64,000 bases of DNA from Streptomyces sp. NBC_00620 (GCF_026341825.1 NZ_JAPENY010000001.1:62001-126000), one strand, 5' to 3'; shown: positions 34,569-48,508, numbered from the stretch's first letter. Made by a program: numbers and translations. The notes: generated by a model from the letters alone, not told the origin.

Positions 34569-37073
34569 TCAGATCACGTCACCGCTGGGCGACCCGGCTT
34601 CGCTGCTGCTGACCGGAGCGCTGCTGACGCTGCTCTCCGGGGCGCTGGAAACGGTGCCGCTGGCGGAGTCCGAGGTGGGCGGCTCCGACGGCGTGGTGGG
34701 CGATTCCGACGGCGATGGCGAGGTGCTGCCCGTAGGCGTCGGCGACGCGGGCGTCGAACTGGTCGACGGCCTCGGGGACGACGACGTGGCCGTCGGCGAC
34801 TTCGACGGACTCTTCGAAGGCGACTTCGACGGCGTACCAGAACCGCCCGTCCCACTCGGATCATCCGAAGGCCGAGCCACATCCGTAGGCGTCGGATCGT
34901 CCGAAGTCCCGTACGTCCCGTCAGGACCCGGATCCGTCGGCGTACTCACCGCTCCCGTGCCGGAGTCCCCGTCGCCCTTCTTCGCCTTGTCCGCGCCCAG
35001 GCTGTCGTCGTCGGCGCCCTGGCTGGCCGACGGGTTGACGCCGACCTTCTCGGACGGCGGGTCGTTGCTGCCGTCCGAGGTCGCACCGAGCGTCACCACG
35101 GTGCCGAGCACGGCGACGAGGAGCGCGCCCGCGCCCGCCGCCACCAGGTTGCGCCGGGCACCGCTCACCACACGGCTCGCGACCCCGGCGCGCTTCGCCG
35201 CGGGGCCGGGCTCGGAGCGGTGGGTGACCAACGTCGAGGGTTCGCCGGACTGTTCGGCCAGGAAGGCGGCCGGTACGCCGCCCGGAGGCGACGCCGACTC
35301 CTCGTACCGGGATTCGGACACCTCCTCGCCGCCCGCCGTGCTGGCGCCCGCCGGGACGGTTCCGGAGCGGTCGGAGACCAGTGCGAGGGCGCGCCGCCCC
35401 GCGGTCGAGCCGCGCTTGTCGGCGAGGGCGCCACGCAGCCCGATGGAGGCCTCGAGCTCGGAGCGGGCCCGGTCCAGCTGGCCGCCGCAGAGCGCGAGGA
35501 TGCCCAACTCGTGGTGGAAGTAGGCCTGTTCGCCCACCTCGCCGGAGAGCCGGGAGGCCTCGGCGCCGGAACGCAGCGCACGCTCCCAGGCGCTCCAGTG
35601 CATGCCTGCCGCGAACGCGGGCCCGGCCGTACGGGCCAGCTGTACGGCGGCGCTCTCGTCCTGCTCGTCGAGCGGGACCGTGGTGAGCGGGACCAGGACG
35701 GTGAGCGCGGCGAGCAGGGCGTCGGCCTCGGCGCAGACCCGCTCCGGGGTCACCGAGGGATGCCCGGCCCACCAGGTGTAGTGCCGGGCCGCGGCGAACG
35801 CCCGCTCGTCGGCTCCGTCCGCGTATCCGGCGGCCTCCAGCTGGGCCTGCACACCCGCCGCGAGCCGGTAGCGGGAGCCGACCGGGGAGACCAGCGCGCA
35901 GCCCGCCAGTTCGGCGAGGGCGGCGTCCGCGTGGGTGTCGCCGACGAGCGCGGGCAGATGCGCCTGGTGCGGCACCTCGCCACCCAGCGCGATCGCGAAC
36001 CGCAGGGTGGCGCGCGCCGATTCACTGAGCCGGGAGGCGAGCAGCGAGGCGGGTGCGGCGCCCTCGGCGAGCGAGGGCAGCGGTACGTCGTGTTCGTCGC
36101 CGGCCTCGAAGGGCGCGTCCACCGGGGCGTCCTCGTAGTACCCGAACTCGTCGAAGGCGTTCGGGTCGGCGCGCAGCTGGTCGCGCTGCCGGAGCAGCGC
36201 CCCGGCCTGCATGAAGCGCAGCGGGAGGCCTTCGGACTCGAACCAGAGGTCGCCCGCCCAGTTCGACTCCTCCTCCGTCAGGATGCGTCCGACGGCCCGC
36301 TCCAGGAGTTCGAGGCCGCCACTGCGGTCGAGTCCGCCGAGGAACACCTCCTCAAGGAGGGAGTCGGTGGTCGGCGCGGGGACGTCGGGCGTCGCGGCGA
36401 TCACGAAGGCACACTCGGGGGTGGCGTCGAGCAGCTCGTCGAGCGCCGCGCCGCCGAACTCCACGTCGTCCAGGACGACGACCGCGCCGATCTCGTTGAC
36501 GAGCCGGAGCAGTTCGTCCCGTTCCGGCCGGTAAAGGGGCGCTTCGTAGACGGCGGCGAAGAGCTCGTGCAGCAGGTCGCTCGCCGTGCGCCGGTACCCG
36601 GAGAGGCGTACGACACCGTCGGGTGCGAGGTCCGCGCAGTCGTCGGCGACGGCGTCGAGCAGGCTGGTGCGGCCCGAGCCGGAGGGGCCGGTGAGCCGTA
36701 CCGAGCGCCCGCGTGCGAGGAGGCGTACGAGCCGCTCGCGCTCCTCCTGGCGCTCCAGGAGTGGCAGCCGTGGCTGCGCCGGGCCGGGTGGGACGGGCGG
36801 CTGGGCGGCGCGGCCCAGCTCGGCGCGTTCCGCCGCGCCGTGCTTCGTGGGCCGCTGTGGCCGCTCCCCCGGCGGGAGGGCTTCTATCTCGCTGCCGTCG
36901 ACGGGGTTGACCGTGAGCAGGAAGTCGCCCGAGACGAGCTGGACCGTGCGGGCGAGCGCCGGTGCGTGCTGTCCGAAGTCGGTCGTGAGCGGATCGCGCG
37001 GCGGACGCGAGCGAGGCGCCTGGCCGTCGTCGTCATGGCCGTACTCTTCGGATCCCCGGTTGTTCGGGTCCAT
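34569..37073 (-). CDS. STAND-like ATPase with one TM helix and Ser/Thr/Pro-rich C-terminal tail
   Basis: 834 residues from MDPNNRGSEEYG, with a G-rich ribosome site; an 18-codon longer frame was rejected. After a charged N-terminus comes an AAA/STAND nucleotide-binding domain: Walker A LTGPSGSGRTS, then AVVVLDDVEFGG (Walker B) and AFVIAATPDV. Residues about 340-580 are helical repeats resembling winged-helix and TPR-like regions (YFHHELGILALCGGQLDRARSELEAS split over helices). One TM helix (NLVAAGAGALLVAVLGTVVTLG) lies near residue 650. The last 160 residues are Ser/Thr/Pro-rich (SKSPSKSPSKSP) and would face outside. It resembles a transmembrane signalling ATPase; the input is unknown. Confidence 0.8.
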   Translation of the reverse strand: MDPNNRGSEEYGHDDDGQAPRSRPPRDPLTTDFGQHAPALARTVQLVSGDFLLTVNPVDGSEIEALPPGERPQRPTKHGAAERAELGRAAQPPVPPGPAQPRLPLLERQEERERLVRLLARGRSVRLTGPSGSGRTSLLDAVADDCADLAPDGVVRLSGYRRTASDLLHELFAAVYEAPLYRPERDELLRLVNEIGAVVVLDDVEFGGAALDELLDATPECAFVIAATPDVPAPTTDSLLEEVFLGGLDRSGGLELLERAVGRILTEEESNWAGDLWFESEGLPLRFMQAGALLRQRDQLRADPNAFDEFGYYEDAPVDAPFEAGDEHDVPLPSLAEGAAPASLLASRLSESARATLRFAIALGGEVPHQAHLPALVGDTHADAALAELAGCALVSPVGSRYRLAAGVQAQLEAAGYADGADERAFAAARHYTWWAGHPSVTPERVCAEADALLAALTVLVPLTTVPLDEQDESAAVQLARTAGPAFAAGMHWSAWERALRSGAEASRLSGEVGEQAYFHHELGILALCGGQLDRARSELEASIGLRGALADKRGSTAGRRALALVSDRSGTVPAGASTAGGEEVSESRYEESASPPGGVPAAFLAEQSGEPSTLVTHRSEPGPAAKRAGVASRVVSGARRNLVAAGAGALLVAVLGTVVTLGATSDGSNDPPSEKVGVNPSASQGADDDSLGADKAKKGDGDSGTGAVSTPTDPGPDGTYGTSDDPTPTDVARPSDDPSGTGGSGTPSKSPSKSPSKSPTATSSSPRPSTSSTPASPTPTGSTSPSPSESPTTPSEPPTSDSASGTVSSAPESSVSSAPVSSSEAGSPSGDVI

Positions 37074-37342
37074 GTTCCAAGCCCCCCAAAAGCGTCGTGT
37101 GCCGAGCCCCTCCCGGCCTTGCTGCACACCGCGCTGTCGCTTCTGGTCCGGTGCCCGCTCCAGGGTTTCAGTCGGCGGGCAGCCGAACCCTAAACCTTCG
37201 CACAGTATCTACGAACAGCCGGGGTACCGCGCCGCCCGAGACGTCACAGCTTCGTGAGGATTGTGCGCGGGGGGCGTTTCGTACGCCGTTGCGCGGTCCT
37301 CCCCGTTGCCCCGTCACCCGCCCCGATCAGACCCTTGCGCGG

Positions 37343-37666
37343 TCAGACCCGGGGCAGCGACTCCACACCGATACCGCCCTCGATCGCGAGGATCCGGTGC
37401 AGCCTGGTGGCCACCAGGAGGCGCTGCATCTGAGGAGGTACGCCGCGCAGCACAAGCCGTCGGCCGCACCGCCCGGCGCGTCGGTGGGCCCCCATGATGA
37501 CACCGAGTCCGGTGGCGTCCCAGGAGTCCAGCTCGGACAGGTCGAGCACCAGGTCGCCGGCTCCGTCGTCGACGGCCGAGTGCAGGACCGTGCGGGCGTC
37601 CGCCGCGCTGCGTACGTCGAGGCGGCCCCCGACGACCAGCTCGGCGTGGTCGCCCCTGATGTACAT
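37343..37666 (-). CDS. STAS-domain protein (anti-sigma factor antagonist-like)
   Basis: 107 residues from MYIRGDHAELVVGGRLDVRSA, with GGGGAG at 5-bp spacing. A 36-residue longer frame lacks a ribosome site. STAS fold is shown by LVLDLSELDSWDATGLGVIMGAHRRAG and LVLRGVPPQMQRLLVATRL. In SpoIIAA-type antagonists the motif is DSSGLG with a phosphorylated Ser; here it reads DATGLG, so any phosphorylation would be on Thr or lost. It probably regulates an anti-sigma factor encoded elsewhere. Confidence 0.88.
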   Translation of the reverse strand: MYIRGDHAELVVGGRLDVRSAADARTVLHSAVDDGAGDLVLDLSELDSWDATGLGVIMGAHRRAGRCGRRLVLRGVPPQMQRLLVATRLHRILAIEGGIGVESLPRV

Positions 37667-37842
37667 ATGCGCTCCCCGAGAGTGCTTCTCGTACTCCGCG
37701 TCTGTCTGTGCCCCGTCTGACTGCCCGAGGGGCAGTGTGGTTGCTGCTTGTAAGCGAACCGATACCGAATTCACCTCAAGGGGTGATGCCCCAGAGGCAC
37801 GTGCGGTTTCAGTGGTGAACGCAGACGGGTGGTACTTGATCT

Positions 37843-38691
37843 TCAGTGCTTGTAGAAGCCCTGCCCGCTCTTGCGCCCGATGTCACCGGCGTCAACCATC
37901 CGGCGCATCAGCTCGGGCGGCGCGAACTTCTCGTCCTGGGTCTCGGTGTAGATGTTGCTCGCGGCGTGCAGCAGGATGTCGACGCCCGTGAGGTCGGCGG
38001 TCGCCAGGGGTCCCATGGCGTGACCGAAGCCCAGCTTGCAGGCGAGGTCGATATCCTCGGCGCTGGCCACGCCCGACTCGTACAGCTTCGTCGCCTCGAC
38101 GACGAGGGCCGAGATGAGACGGGTCGTCACGAAGCCGGCCACGTCACGGTTGACGACGATGCAGGTCTTGCCGACGGACTCGGCGAACTCCCGCGCGGTG
38201 GCGAGGGTTTCGTCGCTCGTCTTGTAGCCGCGGACCAGCTCGACGAGCTGCATCATCGGCACCGGCGAGAAGAAGTGGACGCCGACGACCCGCTCCGGGC
38301 GGGCGGTGGCCGCCGCGATCTTCGTGATCGGGATCGCGGAGGTGTTGGAGGCGAGCACGGCGCTGTCGCGGACGATGCTGTCGAGCGTCCGGAAGATCTC
38401 GTGCTTGACCTCCAGCTTCTCGAAGACGGCCTCGACGACGATGTCGGCGTCGGCGGCGGCGTCCAGATCGGTGGTGGTCGTGATGCGCGCGAGGGCCGCG
38501 TCCGCGTCGGCGGCTTCCAGCTTGCCCTTGCTCACGAACTTGTCGTACGAGGTCCTGATGCCGTCGATGCCACGCTTCAGCGCCTCGTCGGTGACATCGC
38601 GCAGGACGACGTCCCAGCCCGCCTGCGCGGAGACCTGGGCGATTCCGGACCCCATGAGTCCGGCTCCGATGACGGCGAGCTTCCGTGCCAC
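37843..38691 (-). CDS. 3-hydroxybutyryl-CoA dehydrogenase
   Basis: 282 residues from GTG (V-ARKLAVIGAGLMGSG) with GGAG at 5-bp spacing. It has the NAD-binding GAGLMGSG, SNTSAIPIT, catalytic HFFSPVPMMQLVE (His), and VNRDVAGFVTTRL in the C-terminal domain. GPLATADLTGVD follows, then GDIGRKSGQGFYKH at the end. It oxidises (S)-3-hydroxybutyryl-CoA to acetoacetyl-CoA or the reverse, working between the thiolase and crotonyl-CoA chemistry. In Streptomyces this can feed the ethylmalonyl-CoA pathway. It stands alone. Confidence 0.95.
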   Translation of the reverse strand: MARKLAVIGAGLMGSGIAQVSAQAGWDVVLRDVTDEALKRGIDGIRTSYDKFVSKGKLEAADADAALARITTTTDLDAAADADIVVEAVFEKLEVKHEIFRTLDSIVRDSAVLASNTSAIPITKIAAATARPERVVGVHFFSPVPMMQLVELVRGYKTSDETLATAREFAESVGKTCIVVNRDVAGFVTTRLISALVVEATKLYESGVASAEDIDLACKLGFGHAMGPLATADLTGVDILLHAASNIYTETQDEKFAPPELMRRMVDAGDIGRKSGQGFYKH

Positions 38692-38980
38692 TCCGACTCC
38701 CCTTAACACGCTGTTCAAGTTGCTTCTCCGGCGGACCCTAGCGCTCGTGAGGGCCTGTGTGACTGCTTAGTAATGCGCGTCACGTCTCAACAGACGGACA
38801 TCACACCGGATGGCTCACCCAGCGTCCCCCGGCGCGCAGTTGAGTACCTTCTGACGCGGTAGGTCCCTCATGTCGTCGGGGAGCCCGAGTACTTCGCGTG
38901 ACACTTCGTCCGGATTGTGCCCGCCGTGACGGTGGGCACACGTGTCGGCCAGGAGGCCGGAGCGTAACTACGCTGGGCAC

Positions 38981-39553
38981 ATGGTCAATCTGACGCGCAT
39001 CTACACCAGGACCGGCGACCAGGGCACCACCGCCCTCGGCGACATGAGCCGGGTCGCCAAGACCGACCTGCGGATCTCCGCGTACGCGGACGCCAACGAG
39101 GCGAACGCGGTGATCGGGACGGCGATCGCGCTCGGCGGGCTCGACGAGGAGGTCGGCACGGTCCTCACCCGCGTGCAGAACGACCTGTTCGACGTGGGCG
39201 CGGACCTGTCGACGCCCGTGGTCGAGGACCCGAATTTCCCGCCCCTGCGGGTCGAGCAGTTCTACGTCGACAAGCTGGAGGCGGACTGCGACCGCTTCAA
39301 CGAGCGGCTGGAGAAGCTCCGCTCCTTCATCCTCCCGGGAGGAACCCCGGGGGCGGCCCTGCTCCACCAGGCCTGCACCGTCGTACGCCGGGCGGAGCGC
39401 TCCACCTGGGCCGCGCTTGAGGTACACGGCGAGGAGATGAACCCGCTCACCGCGACCTACCTCAACCGGCTGTCGGACCTGCTCTTCATCCTTGCCCGGA
39501 CGGCGAACAAGGACGTCGGGGACGTGCTCTGGGTCCCGGGCGGGGAGCGCTGA
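38981..39553 (+). CDS. PduO-type cob(I)yrinic acid a,c-diamide adenosyltransferase
   Basis: 190 residues starting MVNLTRIYTRTGDQGTTALGD. The conserved ATP-binding N-terminus (TRTGDQGTT) is followed by RISAYADANEANAVIG, FDVGADLSTP, FILPGGTPGAALLH, VVRRAERSTW and LNRLSDLLFILAR. It transfers adenosyl from ATP to cob(I)alamin, making the AdoCbl needed by IcmA and methylmalonyl-CoA mutase. A TACGCT hexamer ends 6 bp before the ATG, suggesting a leaderless mRNA. It is convergent with the toxin-antitoxin pair with 7 bp between. Confidence 0.95.
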   Translation: MVNLTRIYTRTGDQGTTALGDMSRVAKTDLRISAYADANEANAVIGTAIALGGLDEEVGTVLTRVQNDLFDVGADLSTPVVEDPNFPPLRVEQFYVDKLEADCDRFNERLEKLRSFILPGGTPGAALLHQACTVVRRAERSTWAALEVHGEEMNPLTATYLNRLSDLLFILARTANKDVGDVLWVPGGER

Positions 39554-39560
39554 CGGAGCG

Positions 39561-39830
39561 CTAGAGCCGCCGGTAGATGTCCCTGCGGTGCCCGACCTCG
39601 ACAACGAGGATGATCAGCTTTCCGTCATCGATGGTGTAGGCGATCCGGTACGTGCCGACGCGCAGGCGGTACAGATCGTCGTGCCCGGACAGCTTCTTCA
39701 CGTCCGCGTCATCGCGATAGGGATCGTCACCGAGGCGACTGAGCGCATGGAGGATGAGCAGGGCGGTCGTCTGGTCGACGGTGCGGAGTTGGCGGCGCGC
39801 GGCAGCGGTGAACTCGAAGGCGTACTTCAC
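39561..39830 (-). CDS. RelE/ParE-superfamily toxin
   Basis: 89 residues starting MKYAFEFTAAARRQLRTVDQ. RelE fold features are ALSRLGDDPYRDDADVKKLSG, DLYRLRVGTYRIAYTIDDG and ILVVEVGHRRDIYRRL at the C-terminus, with conserved Arg/His/Tyr residues. RelE members cut ribosome-bound mRNA. It overlaps the antitoxin stop by 4 bp, the normal antitoxin-first order. Confidence 0.9.
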   Translation of the reverse strand: MKYAFEFTAAARRQLRTVDQTTALLILHALSRLGDDPYRDDADVKKLSGHDDLYRLRVGTYRIAYTIDDGKLIILVVEVGHRRDIYRRL

Positions 39831-40102
39831 GCCACGCCCTGGCCGGTGGTGCCAAAGATGTCGGCGAGCACGTCAGCCATGGTCGCGCGCGGCTCGCCGC
39901 CCTCCTCGGCCAGGGTCCGCAGGGCCTTGCGGGCAAGGAGTTCGTCGGCGGCTTCCTCCAGTGCCTCGTACTCCTCTATGGGCACGATCGCAGCGACCGG
40001 CGTACCACCGCGGGTGATGACGGTGGGCTCCCCCTCCTGGGCCTGGTCCAGGAGCTTCGCGAGACTGGCGCGGGCTTCGCGCACGGATACGGACTCATCC
40101 AT
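39827..40102 (-). CDS. Phd/YefM-type antitoxin
   Basis: 91 residues starting MDESVSVREARASLAKLLDQ. The N-terminal Phd/YefM DNA-binding domain (VSVREARASLAKLLDQAQEG, TVITRGGTPVAAIVPIEEYE) is followed by an acidic helical toxin-binding tail. There is no ribosome site, and TACACT ends 6 bp before the ATG, so the mRNA may be leaderless. Overlapping TGTACA-type repeats should be its own operator. Confidence 0.9.
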   Translation of the reverse strand: MDESVSVREARASLAKLLDQAQEGEPTVITRGGTPVAAIVPIEEYEALEEAADELLARKALRTLAEEGGEPRATMADVLADIFGTTGQGVA

Positions 40103-40108
40103 GCTGCG

Positions 40109-40132
40109 AGTGTACCGCCTCTTGTGTACACA
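40109..40132 (-). promoter_or_regulatory. Promoter/operator of the toxin-antitoxin pair
   Basis: A palindrome TGTGTACACA (40123-40132) contains the YefM-operator core TGTACA. A second, imperfect copy GGTACA lies 14 bp away on the minus strand and overlaps the -10 box TACACT (40109-40114). The two-site layout matches autoregulated YefM-type operators. Confidence 0.6.
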
Positions 40133-40230
40133 GCGTCGGCGGTGACGAAGTCGCACTGCATCCTTCGATGTAGCCGCGGACCGTCCCCGGGCATCAGGCG
40201 ACGAGCACGTACGCCGTGTTGGATGGAGTC

Positions 40231-41139
40231 ATGGCCGTACGACTCCCCCGCCCCCATCGAGACGACGTGCGGATCGCGCTCGGCGGCCTGCTCGGCGGGC
40301 TCCTTCTGTACGCCGTCGGCCTCGGCGTCCGGCCGGCGGACGAGCCGATCGTGCTGTGGCCCGACAGCCGCGCGCTGCTCCTGCCGCTCGTCGTGATGGC
40401 GGGCTGCGAGCTGCTGCGCCGGGCCATGCCGCGTACGGCCCTCCTGATCGGCACGGCCGCGGTGACCGCCGATCTCTTCACGCGCGGCAGCCTGGCCACC
40501 GTCCTGATGTTCACCGACCTCATGTACGCGGCGGTGCTGTACGGCAAAGCGGCCACCGCCCGGCGCATCCTCTGGATCACCGGGCTGATCACCGTGGCCG
40601 GCACGGTCGTACCCGTCGCGGTCTGGCGCGTGCCGGAGGCGCTGCTGGTCGGGGTGGGCGTGGGCCTGGTGGCGCTGACGCCCGCGGCCACCGGCTGGAT
40701 CGTCCGCAACCACCGCGACACGGCAGCCGCGGAACGCCTGCGGGCCGAACAGACCGCCCTGCTCGCGGAGATCGACCGCACGCAGGCAGTGACCGCCGAA
40801 CGGGCACGCATGGCACGGGAGTTGCACGACATGGTCGCCAACCACCTGTCCGCGATCGCCATCCACTCCACGGCCGCCCTCTCGCTCGACGACCCGAAGA
40901 CCTCGAAGGACGCCCTCGCCGTCATTCGCGAGAACAGCGTGGAGGGGCTCGCCGAGATGCGCCGGCTGATCGGGATCCTGCGCGACGAGAGCGGCGACCT
41001 GGAGCCCACCGCGGCGCCCACCCTCGACGGTCTGGAGTCCCTGGTGGTGAGCGCCCGCACCAACGGGCTCGACGTCACGTTCGACGCCGACCACGAGTCT
41101 TCGGGGCGCTGCGCGCGGGCGCCTCCGGGTTCCTGCTGA
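40231..41139 (+). pseudogene. Truncated NarL-type sensor histidine kinase, ATPase domain deleted
   Basis: About 288 real codons then 13 out-of-frame residues. Five to six membrane helices come first, then the dimerisation/phosphoacceptor motif ARMARELHDMVANHLSAIAIH (written here as HDMVANHLS) and LAEMRRLIGILRDESGDLEP. The ORF should continue into a HATPase_c domain, but after LDVTFDADHE near 41096 the sequence switches to response-regulator DNA in another frame and stops. No N-box or G-box remains, so kinase activity is lost. The ATG at 40231 has GGAG upstream. This looks like a deletion of roughly 500-700 bp. Confidence 0.85.
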
Positions 41140-41474
41140 AGAACACCGAGGCGCGCCAACTCCTGGAAGCCGTCCGCACGGTCGCAGGCGGCGAGGGGCT
41201 GATCGCGCCCGCGGTCACCCGCCGGCTGATCGCCGAGTTCGCCGCAAGGCCCGTACGGGATCCAGGGCCCGGCCCGGAGGTCCTCGAAGCCCTCACCCGG
41301 CGCGAACGCGAGGTGCTCTCCTGCCTCGGCGAGGGGATGTCCAACGCGGAGATCGCGAGCCGTCTCGAGATGGCGGAGGCGACGGTGAAGACCCACGTCA
41401 GCCGCCTCCTGGGGAAGCTCGAGCTACGCAGCCGGGTCCAAGCGGCGGTGCTGGCCCAGGAGTTGGGCGTGTAA
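41097..41474 (+). pseudogene. Remnant of a LuxR/NarL-type response regulator (C-terminal half)
   Basis: The frame starts abruptly at VFGALRAGASGFLLKNTEARQ, the last part of a receiver domain. A complete LuxR helix-turn-helix follows: LTRREREVLSCLGEGMSNAEIAS, then ATVKTHVSRLLGKLELRSRVQAAVLA. The receiver aspartate and the gene start are missing. It directly continues the truncated kinase in a different frame, so the deletion joined the two genes. The DNA-binding domain might still be made by reinitiation, but no good start is seen. Confidence 0.85.
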
Positions 41475-41500
41475 CAAGTAACCGCACGCATCCGCCTCAG

Positions 41501-41542
41501 TGGTCTGGACCTATTGACCTATGGTCCAGACCTTTCTATTGT
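41501..41542 (+). promoter_or_regulatory. Chitinase-type promoter with 12-bp direct repeats
   Basis: Direct repeats TGGTCTGGACCT (41501-41512) and TGGTCCAGACCT (41522-41533) flank a -35 TTGACC (41514-41519). The -10 TATTGT (41537-41542) follows at 17-bp spacing. This is the layout known from Streptomyces chitinase promoters, where the repeats mediate chitin induction/glucose repression and resemble DasR boxes. Confidence 0.85.
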
Positions 41543-41578
41543 CCTGCGCACCTCACTAAATCCCCCGGAGGACCGCGG

Positions 41579-43423
<1,845 letters not shown>

Positions 43424-43441
43424 GCAAGTTAAGTAAGAAGA

Positions 43442-43888
43442 TCAAGCCACATTGACGCGCTGACCGGGCGGGGCTGCTTCAAGCCACGCGAGAAATCCGG
43501 TCAGCGCGTCTTCGCTCATCGCCAGCTCGAGACGCGTACCCCTGTGCAGACAGGCGAGGATGATCGCGTCGGAGAGCAGCGCCAGCTCCTCCTCGCCCTC
43601 CGGGGCACGGCGGCCCGCCACCTCGATCGCCGAGCGTTCCAGGACGCGGCGCGGGCGGGGGGCGTAGGAGAAGACGCGGTACCACTCGATGCGGTCGCTG
43701 TTGTAACGGGCGACGCCGTAGCCCCAGCCTTTGCCGTTGGTGTCGGTCTTCTCGGGCACGTCCCAGCGCAGGCTGCAGTCGAAGGTGCCGCCGGAGCGCT
43801 GGATCAGCCGGCGGCGGAGGCCGAAGACGAACAGGCCGACCACCACGAGCGCCACTACCAAACCGCACACAGTCAGAGCGAGGACCAT
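43442..43888 (-). CDS. DUF2550-family membrane-anchored protein
   Basis: 148 residues from ATG 43888 (a GTG two codons earlier is also near GAGGAGG). One N-terminal TM helix (LALTVCGLVVALVVVGLFVFG) is followed by basic RRRLIQR and a soluble domain with GGTFDCSLRW, GWGYGVARYNSDRIEWYRVFSY and LACLHRGTRLELAMSEDALTGF. DUF2550 genes typically follow the actinobacterial atp operon, as here. Its role is unknown. It ends 18 bp from the convergent chitinase stop. Confidence 0.9.
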   Translation of the reverse strand: MVLALTVCGLVVALVVVGLFVFGLRRRLIQRSGGTFDCSLRWDVPEKTDTNGKGWGYGVARYNSDRIEWYRVFSYAPRPRRVLERSAIEVAGRRAPEGEEELALLSDAIILACLHRGTRLELAMSEDALTGFLAWLEAAPPGQRVNVA

Positions 43889-43953
43889 CGACACCGACCT
43901 CCTCGTCTCCTAGGTAAAGCAGGTAATGAAACGGAAAAAAGCACCGGCATCGC

Positions 43954-44003
43954 CTCAGCCGCGACCCGGTCCGGAGCAAGCTCCGGTCCTGGCCGCGGCT
44001 GAG
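43954..44003 (-). terminator. Terminator of the atp operon
   Basis: Outer stem CTCAGCCGCG/CGCGGCTGAG (10 bp, perfect) encloses an inner stem CCGGAGC/GCTCCGG. On the minus strand TTTTTT follows 13 bases after the stem. It lies between atpC and the DUF2550 gene. Confidence 0.8.
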
Positions 44004-44026
44004 TCACTTCCTGTCGCGCGCTGGTT

Positions 44027-44401
44027 TCAGTGCGTCGACACCGCTCGCAGACGGACGTCCGCGCGACGCTCGGCGGAGGCATCGCCCTCCGCCTTCGCGC
44101 GCTCGAGCTCCCGCTCCGCACGCTGGACGTCGATCTCGTCCGACAGCTCGGCGATCTCGGCCAGCAGCGACAGCTTGTTGTCCGCGAACGAGATGAAACC
44201 GCCGTGCACCGCGGCGACGACCGTTCCACCATCACTCGTACGGATGGTCACCGGGCCCGACTCCAGCACACCGAGCAGCGGCTGGTGACCGGGCATGACG
44301 CCGATGTCGCCGGACGTGGTACGCGCGACGACCAGGGTGGCCTCGCCGGACCAGACACTGCGGTCCGCGGCGACGAGCTCGACATGCAGCTCAGCAGCCA
44401 A
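44027..44401 (-). CDS. atpC: ATP synthase epsilon subunit
   Basis: 124 residues with a TTG start and GAGGAG ribosome site at 7-bp spacing. N-terminal beta-sandwich (LHVELVAADRSVWSGEATLVVARTTSGDIGVMPGHQPLLG in order) is followed by the two-helix C-terminal hairpin (AERELERAKAEGDASAERRA). It connects the central stalk and can inhibit ATP hydrolysis. Last gene of the atp operon, 143 bp after atpD. Confidence 0.96.
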   Translation of the reverse strand: MAAELHVELVAADRSVWSGEATLVVARTTSGDIGVMPGHQPLLGVLESGPVTIRTSDGGTVVAAVHGGFISFADNKLSLLAEIAELSDEIDVQRAERELERAKAEGDASAERRADVRLRAVSTH

Positions 44402-44544
44402 GGTGGGCTCCTCGGGTCACCACCCGGTCGTTGCCGCCGGGTGTTGGGTCAAAGTCTAGTAGGCGTACGGGAGGGGACGGGACGCACCCCGCGAGGTGCG
44501 ACCCCGCCCCCTCACCAAGAAGCAGTACTCGGTCAGGAGACCGT

Positions 44545-46895
<2,351 letters not shown>

Positions 46896-46915
46896 GAGTC
46901 AGGTCCCTTCCGTCG

Positions 46916-48508
<1,593 letters not shown>

